Shown: positions 44,058 to 53,286, numbered from the stretch's first letter. The stretch is DNA of 64,000 bases from Pseudomonas chlororaphis (GCF_000783395.1 NZ_JSFK01000018.1:62001-126000), one strand, 5' to 3'. Notes: generated by a model from the sequence alone, not told the origin. Made by a program: numbers and translations.

Positions 44058-45896
44058 ATGAGCGCCGATCTGATTTTATTCAATGGCCAGTTTCATACCG
44101 TAGACCGCACCAAACCGCTGGCCAGTGCCGTGGCCATCACCGACGGCCGCTTCGTGGTCGTCGGCAACGACAACCAGGCCATGGCCCTGCGCGGGCCGAA
44201 CACGCAAGTGGTCGATATGCACGGTCGCTGTGTGATCCCCGGGCTCAACGACTCGCACTTGCACCTGATCCGTGGCGGTTTGAACTACAACCTCGAACTG
44301 CGCTGGGAAGGCGTACCGTCGCTGGCCGATGCGCTGCGCATGCTCAAGGATCAGGCCGATCGCACACCGACTCCGCAATGGGTGCGCGTGGTCGGTGGCT
44401 GGAACGAATTCCAGTTCGCCGAAAAACGCATGCCGACCCTCGAAGAGATCAACCAGGCCGCGCCGGACACCCCGGTGTTCATCCTGCATTTGTACGACCG
44501 CGCGCTGCTCAACCGCGCCGCGCTGCGCGTCGCCGGCTACACCCGCGACACGCCGAACCCGCCGGGTGGCGAGATCGTTCGCGATGCCAATGGCAACCCG
44601 ACCGGCATGCTGGTCGCGCGGCCTAACGCGATGATCCTCTATTCGACGCTGGCCAAGGGTCCGAAGCTGCCTCTGGAATATCAGGTCAACTCGACCCGCC
44701 AGTTCATGCGTGAACTCAATCGCCTCGGCCTGACCAGTGCGATTGATGCCGGCGGCGGTTTCCAGAACTACCCGGACGATTATCAGGTGATCGAACAACT
44801 GGCCAAGGACGACCAGTTGACCGTGCGCATCGCCTACAACCTGTTCACCCAGAAACCCAAAGAAGAGCTGAGCGATTTCCAGAACTGGACCGGCAGCGTC
44901 ACGTTGCATCAGGGCGATGACTACCTGCGCCACAACGGCGCCGGCGAGATGCTGGTGTTCTCGGCGGCGGACTTTGAAGACTTCCTCGAACCGCGCCCCG
45001 ATCTGCCGCAGACCATGGAAGAAGAGCTGGAGCCAGTGGTGCGCCACTTGGTGGAACAGCGCTGGCCGTTCCGTTTGCACGCCACTTACAACGAATCGAT
45101 CAGCCGCATGCTCGACGTGTTCGAGAAGGTCAACCGCGACATTCCGTTCAACGGCTTGCCGTGGTTCTTCGACCACGCCGAAACCATCACCCCGCAAAAC
45201 ATCGAGCGAGTGAAAGCGCTGGGCGGCGGCATCGCGATTCAGGATCGCATGGCGTTCCAGGGCGAATACTTTGTCGATCGTTACGGCAAACAAGCCGCCG
45301 AAGCCACGCCGCCGATCAAACGCATGCTCGCCGAAGGTGTGCCGGTCGGCGCCGGCACCGATGCCACGCGAGTGTCCAGTTACAACCCGTGGACTTCGCT
45401 TTACTGGATGGTCAGCGGCCGCACCGTCGGCGGTCTGGCCTTGTACGAAGAAGGTCTGCCGCGCACCACCGCACTGGAACTGTTCACCCACGGCAGCGCC
45501 TGGTTCTCCTCGGAGCAGGGCAAGAAGGGCCAGATCAAGGTCGGGCAACTGGCGGATCTGGCGGCGCTGAGCGCGGACTTCTTCCATGTCGAGGAAGAAG
45601 CGATCAAGTGGATCGAATCGGTGCTGACCGTGGTCGGCGGCAAGATTGTTTACGCGGCCGGCGACTTTGATGACCTCGGCCCGCGCTCGATTCCAGTACT
45701 GCCGGACTGGTCGCCGGTGGTGAAGGTCCCAGGCCACTGGCGGCCGAATTCGCCATTGCAGGCGCAGGTGCACCAATGCAGCGGGCCGTGTGCGGTGCAC
45801 ACCCACAGCCATGAAAAGGCGCGGATGTCGAACGCGCCGGTCAGCGACTTCGCCGGTTTCTGGGGCGCGTTTGGCTGCTCCTGCTTCGCCTTCTGA
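44058..45896 (+). CDS. Metal-dependent amidohydrolase, YtcJ-like
   Basis: 612-residue enzyme of the Amidohydro_3 group, with the N-terminal VIPGLNDSHLHLIRGG metal site (HxH), RLHATYNE, FDHAETI and AGTDATRVSSYNPW late Asp motif. TGAGGAACTGCG precedes the ATG. The last 45 residues are an unusual Cys/His-rich tail (VHQCSGPCAVHTHSHEK and GAFGCSCFAF) not needed for the fold. It is followed by an isochorismatase-type hydrolase, suggesting a shared amide or imide pathway. Confidence 0.87.
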   Translation: MSADLILFNGQFHTVDRTKPLASAVAITDGRFVVVGNDNQAMALRGPNTQVVDMHGRCVIPGLNDSHLHLIRGGLNYNLELRWEGVPSLADALRMLKDQADRTPTPQWVRVVGGWNEFQFAEKRMPTLEEINQAAPDTPVFILHLYDRALLNRAALRVAGYTRDTPNPPGGEIVRDANGNPTGMLVARPNAMILYSTLAKGPKLPLEYQVNSTRQFMRELNRLGLTSAIDAGGGFQNYPDDYQVIEQLAKDDQLTVRIAYNLFTQKPKEELSDFQNWTGSVTLHQGDDYLRHNGAGEMLVFSAADFEDFLEPRPDLPQTMEEELEPVVRHLVEQRWPFRLHATYNESISRMLDVFEKVNRDIPFNGLPWFFDHAETITPQNIERVKALGGGIAIQDRMAFQGEYFVDRYGKQAAEATPPIKRMLAEGVPVGAGTDATRVSSYNPWTSLYWMVSGRTVGGLALYEEGLPRTTALELFTHGSAWFSSEQGKKGQIKVGQLADLAALSADFFHVEEEAIKWIESVLTVVGGKIVYAAGDFDDLGPRSIPVLPDWSPVVKVPGHWRPNSPLQAQVHQCSGPCAVHTHSHEKARMSNAPVSDFAGFWGAFGCSCFAF

Positions 45897-45966
45897 TTTC
45901 CCCTAAAGCGCCGGCCATCCGGTAGGCGCTCAACGCTTCATCCATCCGTCCATCAGGAGTTTTCCC

Positions 45967-46590
45967 ATGAGCGTTCCTTACACACGTCTGAACAAAGATG
46001 ACGCGGTCGTACTGCTGGTCGATCACCAGACCGGCCTGATCTCGCTGGTCCAGGATTTCACCCCGAACGAATTCAAGAACAACGTGCTGGCGCTGGGCGA
46101 CATCGCCAAGTTCTTCAAGCTGCCGACCATTCTGACCACCAGTTTCGATGCAGGTCCAAACGGCCCGATCGTGCCTGAGCTGCGTGAGCAGTTCCCGGAT
46201 GCACCGTTCATTCAGCGTCCGGGCCAGATCAATGCCTGGGACAATGAAGATTTCGTCAAAGCGATCAAGGCGACCGGTCGCAAGCAACTGATCATCGCCG
46301 GTGTGGTGACTGATGTTTGCGTGGCGTTCCCGACCCTGTCGGCGATTGCTGAAGGCTATGAAGTGTTTGTGGTGACGGATTCGTCGGGCACTTTCAACAC
46401 CACCGTGCAACAAGCGGCGTGGGCGCGGATGTCGGCGGCGGGTGCTCACCTGCTGAACTGGTTCTCGGTGGCGTGCGAGCTGCAGGGGGATTGGCGCAAC
46501 GATATGGAAGGTTTGGCGCATTTGCTGTCGGAGAGGTTGCCTAACTACCGCAACCTGATCAATAGCTATACCAAGTTCACTGCCAAGTAA
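45967..46590 (+). CDS. Isochorismatase-family hydrolase (YcaC-like)
   Basis: 207 residues with the cysteine-hydrolase triad: Asp in LLVDHQTGL, Lys/Arg region and Cys in GVVTDVCVAFPT. Closest in form to YcaC proteins of unknown substrate. CAGGAG lies upstream of the ATG. Likely cotranscribed with the amidohydrolase. Confidence 0.9.
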   Translation: MSVPYTRLNKDDAVVLLVDHQTGLISLVQDFTPNEFKNNVLALGDIAKFFKLPTILTTSFDAGPNGPIVPELREQFPDAPFIQRPGQINAWDNEDFVKAIKATGRKQLIIAGVVTDVCVAFPTLSAIAEGYEVFVVTDSSGTFNTTVQQAAWARMSAAGAHLLNWFSVACELQGDWRNDMEGLAHLLSERLPNYRNLINSYTKFTAK

Positions 46591-46608
46591 TCGGCTGATC
46601 CTGAAAAG

Positions 46609-46882
46609 CCCCTCACCCTAACCCTCTCCCTGAGGGAGAGGGGACTGACCGAGGGGATCTTTCGAGGTACGCCGACGTGCGATACCGAGCCGAACTTCAG
46701 TTTTGAACAGCTTGAAGATCGGCTCCCTTTCCCTTCGAGGTCTTGGGGAGAGGGGCTGACCGAGGGGTTCTTTCGGGATACACCGACCTGGGGAAATCGA
46801 GCCGAACTCTGGACTTGAAGCACACGGAGATCGGCTCCCTTTCCCCCTCGCCCCCTTGGGGGAGAGGGCTGGGGTGAGGGGG
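46609..46882. repeat. Composite repeat element with inverted ends and a tandem duplication
   Basis: The gap 46591-46908 holds near-inverted ends CCCCTCACCCTAACCCTCTC (from 46609) and its imperfect complement ending at 46882. Between them are two diverged direct copies of a ~93-base unit at 46641-46733 and 46752-46844, both with CTGACCGAGGGG, CGAGCCGAACT and GATCGGCTCCCTTTCC. No gene is seen. Confidence 0.8.
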
Positions 46883-46908
46883 AGGCTTTTGATCTTGATC
46901 TTGCCGCT

Positions 46909-48336
46909 TCAACGCTTCTGCAACCAACCCAAAAACCCACCTTTCCTCACCGCCACCGGCTTGCCCATCAACGCGAGGCGACTGTTCTGCTGACGCACTG
47001 CCTGCAATTTATTCAACGCCCGACCCACCTCCGTGCGCTGTTCCATGCACTCACGAGTCAGGTTCTTGTCGAGACGATAAATGATGCTCGACGTCAACGC
47101 CGTGAACGTCGCCTGCGACGGCGTATCCGCCAGAATGCTCTGTTCACCCATGACCTCACTCGGCCCCATCCGGCCAGCCTCAACCTTGCTGTCGCCGTCC
47201 GCCACGGTCGCACTGACCACCCCAGTGGCAATCACAAACAGACTCTCCGGCACCTCGTCCAGATCAAGCACCACCTGGCCCGCCGCATACTGCTGCGCGA
47301 CCATCGATTCGGCGAGGCGATCACGTTCCTCACTGCTCAGCGAGCGGAAGATTTTCACTTCATCGAGCAGTGCGCGAGCGCGGGTCGATGGCTCGATCAC
47401 GCCATCGGGGTGGCGCGAAATACCCGCTGCTTCGAGATGCCGATGGGCGAGGTCGAACAGTTGATTGCGTACTTCGCTTTTCTTGCCGAGCTCGGCGATG
47501 AAACCGCTGGCGACGTATTCCGACATGGTTTCGCCGGCCTCTTTCAGCACGGCTTTCGGCGCTGGAGTCAGCAACAAAGAGCTGCTGCCTTGCAAGGTGC
47601 GATCAAGCGCATCCAGTACCCGACGCGGGCGGATGTGATTCGGCACCTGAATGCTGATCGACACGCCGTGCATGTTGTTAGGGCGGCTGAGATTGACGAT
47701 TTTCGCCTTGGCCGCCACCGAGTTCGGCACCACGGCCATGGTTCCGGCGCTGGTCAGCAGGTGCGTGGCGCGCCAGTCGATGTCGAAGACTTTGCCTTCG
47801 ACGCCGTCGATCACCACAAAATCATCCACCTGATACGGCTTGGTGGTGTTGAGCACGATCCCGGAAAACACATCGGCCAAGGTGCTTTGCAGCGCCAGAC
47901 CGACAACGATGGCCACCACACCCGAGGTCGCCAGCAAACCTTTGACTGGCAGCTCCAGCACGTAGCCAGCGGCCGCGACGGTGGCGACCAGAAATACCAG
48001 CGCGCCGATCACGTCCTGCAGCAAACGACCGCTGTGGCCAATGCGGCGCATCAGTGCCAGGCCGATGACTTCGGTCAGCACGCGAGCGGCGTACAGCCAC
48101 CAGAGAATGCCCAGTGCCGTCGCACCCAATTGCGCCACGCGGTCATCGGCAAATTGTGCTGCTTGCAACGGACTGACGCCGGCGTTGATCACCAGCGCGG
48201 TGAACGCCAGAAACAGCGCCAAGCGGACACCGACTCTTGGGGCGCGATGGCTGAAGGGCGAGAAGTGCCAGAGCACAGCGTCGAGCAACAGCAGGGCGGC
48301 GCTCCAGGACAGCAGGTGAGTGTAGAAAAGAGTCAT
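46909..48336 (-). CDS. MscS-type mechanosensitive channel with cyclic-nucleotide-binding domain
   Basis: 475 residues. Four N-terminal membrane helices precede the MscS pore and beta domain (LLATSGVVAIVVGLALQSTLADVFSGI, YQVDDFVVIDGVEGKV, VPNSVAAKAKIVNLSRP). A C-terminal cNMP-binding domain follows (about 345-450, GQVVLDLDEVPESLFVIATG and MGEQSILADTPSQATF). This architecture is known in cyclic-nucleotide-gated MscS relatives. Gating by a cyclic nucleotide is inference. Confidence 0.9.
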   Translation of the reverse strand: MTLFYTHLLSWSAALLLLDAVLWHFSPFSHRAPRVGVRLALFLAFTALVINAGVSPLQAAQFADDRVAQLGATALGILWWLYAARVLTEVIGLALMRRIGHSGRLLQDVIGALVFLVATVAAAGYVLELPVKGLLATSGVVAIVVGLALQSTLADVFSGIVLNTTKPYQVDDFVVIDGVEGKVFDIDWRATHLLTSAGTMAVVPNSVAAKAKIVNLSRPNNMHGVSISIQVPNHIRPRRVLDALDRTLQGSSSLLLTPAPKAVLKEAGETMSEYVASGFIAELGKKSEVRNQLFDLAHRHLEAAGISRHPDGVIEPSTRARALLDEVKIFRSLSSEERDRLAESMVAQQYAAGQVVLDLDEVPESLFVIATGVVSATVADGDSKVEAGRMGPSEVMGEQSILADTPSQATFTALTSSIIYRLDKNLTRECMEQRTEVGRALNKLQAVRQQNSRLALMGKPVAVRKGGFLGWLQKR

Positions 48337-48364
48337 GGCCGGTGCTCCGAAGTGTCTGCCAATA

Positions 48365-48440
48365 AAAAGATCGCAGCCTGCGGCAGCGCCTACAGAAGAA
48401 CGTATTCCAATGCAGGAGCTGCCGAAGACTGCGATCTTTT
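48365..48440. repeat. Inverted intergenic repeat
   Basis: Related to the element at 1141: AAGATCGCAGCCTGCGGCAG at 48365-48394 and the inverted AGGAGCTGCCGAAGACTGCG at 48411-48440, between two minus-strand genes. Confidence 0.8.
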
Positions 48441-48444
48441 GCTG

Positions 48445-49467
48445 TTAAGGCTGCAAGTGGGTTTTCAGTTCAGCCGCTGCCTGACGCACTGCCGCTTTCA
48501 CCTCCGCAATCTGACTCAGCGGATTGAGCAAACCGAAGTCATGAATCATCCCGTTGTAGCGCACCGAGGTCACCGCTACACCCGCCGCATCAAGGTGCCG
48601 CGCATAACCTTCGCCTTCGTCACGCAGCACGTCGAATTCGGCGGTCTGCACCAGTGCGGCGGGCAGGCCCTTGAGCTGTTCGGTGCTGGCGTTGAGCGGC
48701 GATGCGTGGATCTGCGCACGTTCGGCCGAGTTGGTGGTGTAGTTGTCCCAGAACCACTGCATCATGCCTTTGGTGAGGAAGTGGCCCTCGGCAAATTGCT
48801 GGTACGAACCGTCGTCGAACTGCGCGTTGGTCACCGGCCACATCAGCAACTGGAAGCGCAGCGCCGGGGCTTTCTGTTCTTTGGCCATCAGGGCGACGAC
48901 CGCCGCCATGTTGCCGCCGACGCTGTTGCCGGCCACGGCCAGGCGCTTGCCGTCGACACCGATGTCCTTACCGTGCTCGGCGACCCATTTGGTTGCGGCG
49001 TAAGCCTGGTTGATTGCGGTCGGGTACTGCGCTTCCGGCGATGGCGTGTAATCGACATACACCGCGACGGCGCCCGAACCCACCACCAAGTCACGAATCA
49101 AGCGCTGGTGCGTCGGGTAGTCGCCCAGCACCCAGCCACCACCGTGGAAGAACATAAACACCGGCAACTCGCCTTTGACCTTGGCCGGACGCACCACTTT
49201 CAGGTTGATGGTCTGACCATCGACCTTGATCGCCTTGTCGCTGACTGCAACACCGGACAAGTCCACCTTCACCGAAGCCTGCGCGCCGGTCAGTACCGCA
49301 CGAGCGTCTTTCGGGCTCAGTTGCTCCAGCGGTTTGCCACCACCGGCGGCGAGGGCGTCGAGGAAGGCTTGGGTGTTGTGTTCGACACCGCTGCTTTCAG
49401 CGGCGAAGGCGTTACCGATGGACAGGGCGAGGAGGGAAGCGGCGAGGGTTTTCTTGACGATGTTCAT
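48445..49467 (-). CDS. Exported esterase/lipase of the HSL (GDXG) family
   Basis: 340 residues with a signal peptide ending near residue 23 (AFA-AE). Oxyanion motif FFHGGGWVLGDY, nucleophile elbow GNSVGGNMA, Asp in FDVLRDEGEGYA and His in MIHDFGLL make the triad. AAGGA precedes the ATG at 49467. It is divergent from a LysR gene that may control it. Substrate unknown. Confidence 0.9.
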   Translation of the reverse strand: MNIVKKTLAASLLALSIGNAFAAESSGVEHNTQAFLDALAAGGGKPLEQLSPKDARAVLTGAQASVKVDLSGVAVSDKAIKVDGQTINLKVVRPAKVKGELPVFMFFHGGGWVLGDYPTHQRLIRDLVVGSGAVAVYVDYTPSPEAQYPTAINQAYAATKWVAEHGKDIGVDGKRLAVAGNSVGGNMAAVVALMAKEQKAPALRFQLLMWPVTNAQFDDGSYQQFAEGHFLTKGMMQWFWDNYTTNSAERAQIHASPLNASTEQLKGLPAALVQTAEFDVLRDEGEGYARHLDAAGVAVTSVRYNGMIHDFGLLNPLSQIAEVKAAVRQAAAELKTHLQP

Positions 49468-49628
49468 GGTGGAAATCCTTTTGAATGTTTTTTGATTTGT
49501 TTGCCTGGGTTGCGGGCTGCTGTGGCGCTGGGGTTCAGGCCTCAGCAACACCGTGAGCACAGATTAATGAGCTGCTCGAAAGTGAAAAAGCGGCTATAAA
49601 GCGTTTAACTGTCCACCAGAGAGTGACA

Positions 49629-50528
49629 ATGAACCCGTTCGAAGACATGCGTATTTTTTGCCAGGTCATGGACTCCGGCAGCTTCACCTCAGCGGCCGAT
49701 CAATTGGGCCTGTCCAAGCAGTTCGTCAGCCGGCGTTTGATGCAACTGGAAGAGCGCCTCGGCGTGCGCTTGTTGAACCGCTCGACCCGGCGCCTCGACG
49801 TCACACCGCTGGGGCAGAGTTATTACGAATCGGCGTTGCGCCTGTTGGGCGAAGTCGAACAGGTCGAGCAGGGCATCGCCGGGCAGACCGCCGAGCCACG
49901 CGGGACGATTCGCCTGAGCGCGCCGTTGTCGTTTGCCGTGGCCCATCTGGGCTGTTTGCTGCCGCTGTTCTTGCAGCGTTATCGCGAAGTTACTGTTGAA
50001 GTGGACTTGAGCGATCGTCCGGTAGACCTGTTGGGTGAGGGCTACGATCTGGCCTTGCGCATTGGCGTGCTGGAGGACTCGACGCTGATTGCCCGGCGCA
50101 TCGCGTCGATCGAGCGGGTGTACTGCGCCAGCCCGGTGTATCTCGCCGAGCGCGGCACGCCGCAGCAACCCGAAGATCTGCTCAGCCATGACTGCCTGCC
50201 GTATGGGCATGGTCGTTCGGTGCAATGGCGTTTCAATGCCGGGCAGGGCAAGCCGCTGCTGGTCAACGTCACCGGGCGCATGCGCGTGAACAACGGCGAG
50301 TTGCTCAGGGACGCGGCGGTGCAGGGGATGGGCATTACCTATCTGCCGACGTTCATTGTCGGCGCGGCGCTGAAGGATGGCCGGCTGGTGCCGGTGCTGG
50401 ATGATCTGCGTCCGGAGCCGCTGACACTTTCAGCCGTTTACCCACAGCATCGCCAGGCCTCGAGACCGGTGCAGGCGTTGGTCGAGTTTTTGCGCGAACG
50501 CCTGAACCAGAGCCACGTCGCCCTCTGA
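49629..50528 (+). CDS. LysR-family transcriptional regulator
   Basis: 299 residues with N-terminal helix-turn-helix (SFTSAADQLGLSKQFVSRRLMQLE) and a ligand domain of the CrgA-like group (RLSAPLSFAVAHLGCLLP, ELLRDAAVQGMGITYLPTF). ATG at 49629 selected over GTG at 49623, after GAGAG. Divergent from the esterase. Confidence 0.88.
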   Translation: MNPFEDMRIFCQVMDSGSFTSAADQLGLSKQFVSRRLMQLEERLGVRLLNRSTRRLDVTPLGQSYYESALRLLGEVEQVEQGIAGQTAEPRGTIRLSAPLSFAVAHLGCLLPLFLQRYREVTVEVDLSDRPVDLLGEGYDLALRIGVLEDSTLIARRIASIERVYCASPVYLAERGTPQQPEDLLSHDCLPYGHGRSVQWRFNAGQGKPLLVNVTGRMRVNNGELLRDAAVQGMGITYLPTFIVGAALKDGRLVPVLDDLRPEPLTLSAVYPQHRQASRPVQALVEFLRERLNQSHVAL

Positions 50529-50560
50529 GCCAGCGCTGGATTTTTTATCCACTGCAAAGC

Positions 50561-50790
50561 CCTTGTGGGAGCGAGCCTGCTCGCGAAAGCGGATGGTCAG
50601 TCAAAACATCATTGGCAGACCCACCGCATTCGCGAGCAGGCTCGCTCCTACATTGGGATTATGGTTGTCTGCGGAATCTGTAAACGCCACAAAACCCTGT
50701 GGGAGCTGGCTTGCCAGCGATGGCAGTGTGTCAGGCAATACAATTTTGCCTGACCCGGCCTCATCGCTGGCAAGCCAGCTCCCACAGGGG
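50561..50790. repeat. Two REP-type inverted repeat pairs
   Basis: Pair one (GTGGGAGCGAGCCTGCTCGC) at 50561-50592 and 50622-50652; pair two (GTGGGAGCTGGCTTGCCAGC) at 50695-50723 and 50757-50790. They fill the 283-base gap between the LysR and the Gly-rich protein gene. Confidence 0.85.
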
Positions 50791-50811
50791 GTGTGGTGTT
50801 TTCAGGATGGA

Positions 50812-51375
50812 TCAGTTGGCGCGCTTGTCATCGCCCGGCTCGCCGCCGACATGTACGCCACGATCATCGCCGACTTCGCCTGCAGCATGCACGCCACGAT
50901 CATCACCGACTTCGCCCGCGCGGTGGACCCCGTGGTCATCGCCGACTTCACCAGCGCGGTGGACGCCATGGTCATCTCCCGCTTCGGCGTGCGTGCCGCT
51001 GCGACCGGATGAGCCGCTGTCGCCCGAGTGTCCCGAGCCGTGGTCGCTGCCGCTGTGGCCACTGTTGCCACCGCCACCGCCACTACCACTGTTGCCGCCA
51101 CCGCCGTGACTGCCTCCGCCGCCACTTCCGCCCCCACCATTTCCACCGCTGCCACCACCGCTGCCACCGTGACCGCCGCCGCCGCCACTTCCTCCACTTC
51201 CGCCTCCACTTCCGCCGCCGCCCCCTCCGCTACCGCCCCCACTGCCTCCACCACCACTCCCACCATCCTTGGCCTGAGCACTGGACACCCCGGACAAACT
51301 GTCCGGAATGAGGACCGTAGACGCCGACAGAACTGCGCCGATGGCCATTGCGAGCACGAGCTTTTTAATGTGCAT
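50812..51375 (-). CDS. Exported Gly/Ser-rich protein with GDDHGVH repeats
   Basis: 187 residues. A signal peptide (cleavage near residue 35, AQA-KD) is followed by a Gly/Ser-rich stretch of about 90 residues, with Ser, His and Asn replacing Gly at intervals. Four tandem 12-residue repeats of the type GDDHGVHRAGEV follow, plus a last partial GDDKRAN. GGAGAACGAT precedes the start. The minus-strand reading is preferred over the antisense Arg/His-rich one because it has a signal peptide and regular repeats. It sits beside gspF/gspG and the multicopper oxidase. Export by that machinery or metal binding by the Asp/His repeats is inference. Confidence 0.75.
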   Translation of the reverse strand: MHIKKLVLAMAIGAVLSASTVLIPDSLSGVSSAQAKDGGSGGGGSGGGSGGGGGGSGGGSGGSGGGGGHGGSGGGSGGNGGGGSGGGGSHGGGGNSGSGGGGGNSGHSGSDHGSGHSGDSGSSGRSGTHAEAGDDHGVHRAGEVGDDHGVHRAGEVGDDRGVHAAGEVGDDRGVHVGGEPGDDKRAN

Positions 51376-51449
51376 ATCGTTCTCCGTCTTTGTGGTTTTG
51401 TTGGGAACGTAAAAGTGCGTTGTTGCAGGGACCGGACCCGTTCCCGGAG

Positions 51450-52637
51450 TCAGTGAATACTCGACGCCAGTTCGAAAATCGGGATGTACATCAGGATCAC
51501 GATGACCCCGATCAGCAGGCCGATGAAGGTCATGAGCAGCGGTTCGAACAATTTCACGAACCACTCCAGCCAGCGACTGATTTCCTCGTCGTAGAAATCG
51601 GCGCTACGTTCCATCATCTGTCCGAGGTTGCCGGACTGCTCGCCCGCGCGCAGCAGGCGCAGGGACACCGGCGTCACCAGGTGATTTAGCTCCAGCGCGG
51701 TGGACAATGACTGCCCCTCGCGCACCCGCTCGCAGGCCTGATCCAGCCGCGTCCGCGAAGCGACGGTGAGCAAGCCGCGCACCATGCTCATGGCGGTCAC
51801 CAGCGGAATCCCGCCTTGCAGCAGAATCCCCAGCGAACGATAAAACCGCGCCAGTTCATACATGAAAATCCGCTGATGCACGGCCGGCAGTTTCTCCACC
51901 AGCCGATCCAGTCCCCGGCGAAACGCCGGTTGTTTTTGCAGTACGGCGAGGGCGATGACCATCGCTGCCAGCGCACCGAAAAATTCAACCTGATGCGCAT
52001 GCAGAAACATCCCGCTGCTCATCAACACCTGCGACAGCCACGGCAGGTTATTGCCCAGCCCTTCAAACACCAGACTGAAACGCGGCACCACATAACCCAT
52101 CAAGAACAGCACCACGCCACCGCCGACGATCAGCAACAGCAACGGGTAGATCGAGGCGCTGATGATCTTCTGCCGCACCTCGTCCATGCGCTGGCGATAA
52201 CTGACGTAACGGCCCAGCGCATCGCCGACCGCGCCGGTCTTTTCGCTGGATTGCACCAGCGCCACGTATAGCGGCGGGAACACTGCCGACAACTGGCCCA
52301 ACGCCTGGGAGAAGGATTTGCCCTCGTATAGCAGGCGCACCAGCTCACTCAGGGTTTTGCGGGCGGCGGGGGCGGTTTCTTTTTCGGCGAGGCTTTCCAG
52401 CGCGTCGATCAACGGCAGACCGGCATTGAGCAGCGTGGTCAGTTCCTGGCTGAACAACACCAGATTGAAGGTCTCGCGCTGGCGCAGTTTCAGCGAACGC
52501 CAGTGCTTGTCGACGTGCGAACTGAGCACACGCAAACCCTGATCCTCGGCGATCCGCCGTGCTTCGCTGTCGCCGGGTGCTTCGACGCTCAAGGACACCA
52601 CCCCAGCCTTGCCGACCGCTTTCAAATGAAATCGCAT
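51450..52637 (-). CDS. Second GspF-type platform protein
   Basis: 395 residues, homologous over its length to the GspF at 2665 but clearly diverged. It has two GspF domains with ALVQSSEKTGAVGDAL and LLRAGEQSGNLGQM, and three membrane spans. It starts at 52637 (MRFHLKAVGK), fourteen bases after gspG. No ATPase gene accompanies it, so it must share an ATPase encoded elsewhere, for example at 1259. Confidence 0.92.
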   Translation of the reverse strand: MRFHLKAVGKAGVVSLSVEAPGDSEARRIAEDQGLRVLSSHVDKHWRSLKLRQRETFNLVLFSQELTTLLNAGLPLIDALESLAEKETAPAARKTLSELVRLLYEGKSFSQALGQLSAVFPPLYVALVQSSEKTGAVGDALGRYVSYRQRMDEVRQKIISASIYPLLLLIVGGGVVLFLMGYVVPRFSLVFEGLGNNLPWLSQVLMSSGMFLHAHQVEFFGALAAMVIALAVLQKQPAFRRGLDRLVEKLPAVHQRIFMYELARFYRSLGILLQGGIPLVTAMSMVRGLLTVASRTRLDQACERVREGQSLSTALELNHLVTPVSLRLLRAGEQSGNLGQMMERSADFYDEEISRWLEWFVKLFEPLLMTFIGLLIGVIVILMYIPIFELASSIH

Positions 52638-52651
52638 GGGTCGCGCTCCGC

Positions 52652-53080
52652 TCACTGCCAATTGGTCACTTCGGCGTTTTCACCTTCGCCGCCGGGCTGG
52701 CCGTCCTTGCCCATCGACAGCAGGTCGTACTCGCTGTTTTCGCCGGGATAGCGGTAGGCGTAATTACGCCCCCACGGATCCTGCGGCAGTTTTTTCTGCA
52801 AGTACGGGCCAGTCCATTTCGCCTCGTCGCTCGGTGCGGTGACCAAGGCCTGCAAGCCCTGTTCGGTGGACGGGTAGTGACCGACTTCCAGTCGATAGAT
52901 ATCCAGCGCTTTGCTCAGTCCTTCGATCTGTGCCTTGGCCACCTTCACTTCGGAGCGACCGAGTTGGGCGAAGTATTTCGGCGCGACGATCCCGGCCAAC
53001 AGGCCGAGCACCACCAGCACCACGAGCAATTCGAGCAGGGTAAAACCGCGTTGGCCACGCGGACGAAATTGCAGCTTCAT
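52652..53080 (-). CDS. gspG: Type II secretion major pseudopilin GspG
   Basis: 142 residues with a short prepilin leader, cleavage/methylation site RGFTLLELLVVLVVLG (Glu5) and the GspG-specific DPWGRNYAY and GKDGQPGGEGENAEVTNW calcium-loop ending. GGGAGGTC lies before the ATG at 53080. It leads the gspG-gspF pair divergent from the transglycosylase and oxidase genes. Confidence 0.93.
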   Translation of the reverse strand: MKLQFRPRGQRGFTLLELLVVLVVLGLLAGIVAPKYFAQLGRSEVKVAKAQIEGLSKALDIYRLEVGHYPSTEQGLQALVTAPSDEAKWTGPYLQKKLPQDPWGRNYAYRYPGENSEYDLLSMGKDGQPGGEGENAEVTNWQ

Positions 53081-53199
53081 GATGACCTCCCGTGAGTGGC
53101 AGCCGTGTCGCCTGAAGGGCTTATGCAATTGCCATGCTCAGGCCCTACTGAAAACCCGCCGACACGCCAGACCCCTTGTAATACGGGCCTTTCAAGAGT

Positions 53200-53215
53200 C
53201 GGCACAGTGCTTGCG
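53200..53215 (+). promoter_or_regulatory. Sigma-54 promoter upstream of the transglycosylase
   Basis: CGGCACAGTGCTTGCG has GG and GC ten bases apart and fits TGGCAC-N5-TTGCW except at the edges. Start of transcription expected near 53226, 61 bases before the gene. Confidence 0.78.
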
Positions 53216-53238
53216 TATGGCTCAAACGTGATCGGCCA

Positions 53239-53256
53239 TTGGGGCATTTCCCCCAA
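53239..53256. promoter_or_regulatory. TGGGG-N5-CCCCC dyad, copy 1
   Basis: TTGGGGCATTTCCCCCAA lies in the leader of the transglycosylase. The core recurs at 53960-53974. A candidate regulator site for the divergent gene pair. Confidence 0.5.
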
Positions 53257-53286
53257 TTTATCGGGGTCGATCCGGGGAGGCCCGAC

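Noticed and set aside
50793..51311. Plus-strand His/Arg- and Thr/Ala-rich open frames opposite the Gly-rich protein.
   Set aside because: Low-complexity shadows of the Gly/Ser codons; no ribosome site or signal peptide, unlike the minus-strand frame.
51452..51470. Possible sigma-54 element upstream of the Gly-rich protein gene on the minus strand, in the region 51425-51470.
   Set aside because: The -12-like TGCA is present, but the -24 half has no TGGCAC similarity.
53131..53145. Possible sigma-54 element on the minus strand for gspG (reads GGGCCTGAGCATGGC).
   Set aside because: Spacing of GG and GC fits but both boxes deviate (GGGCCT and TGGCA); too weak to call without transcript data.
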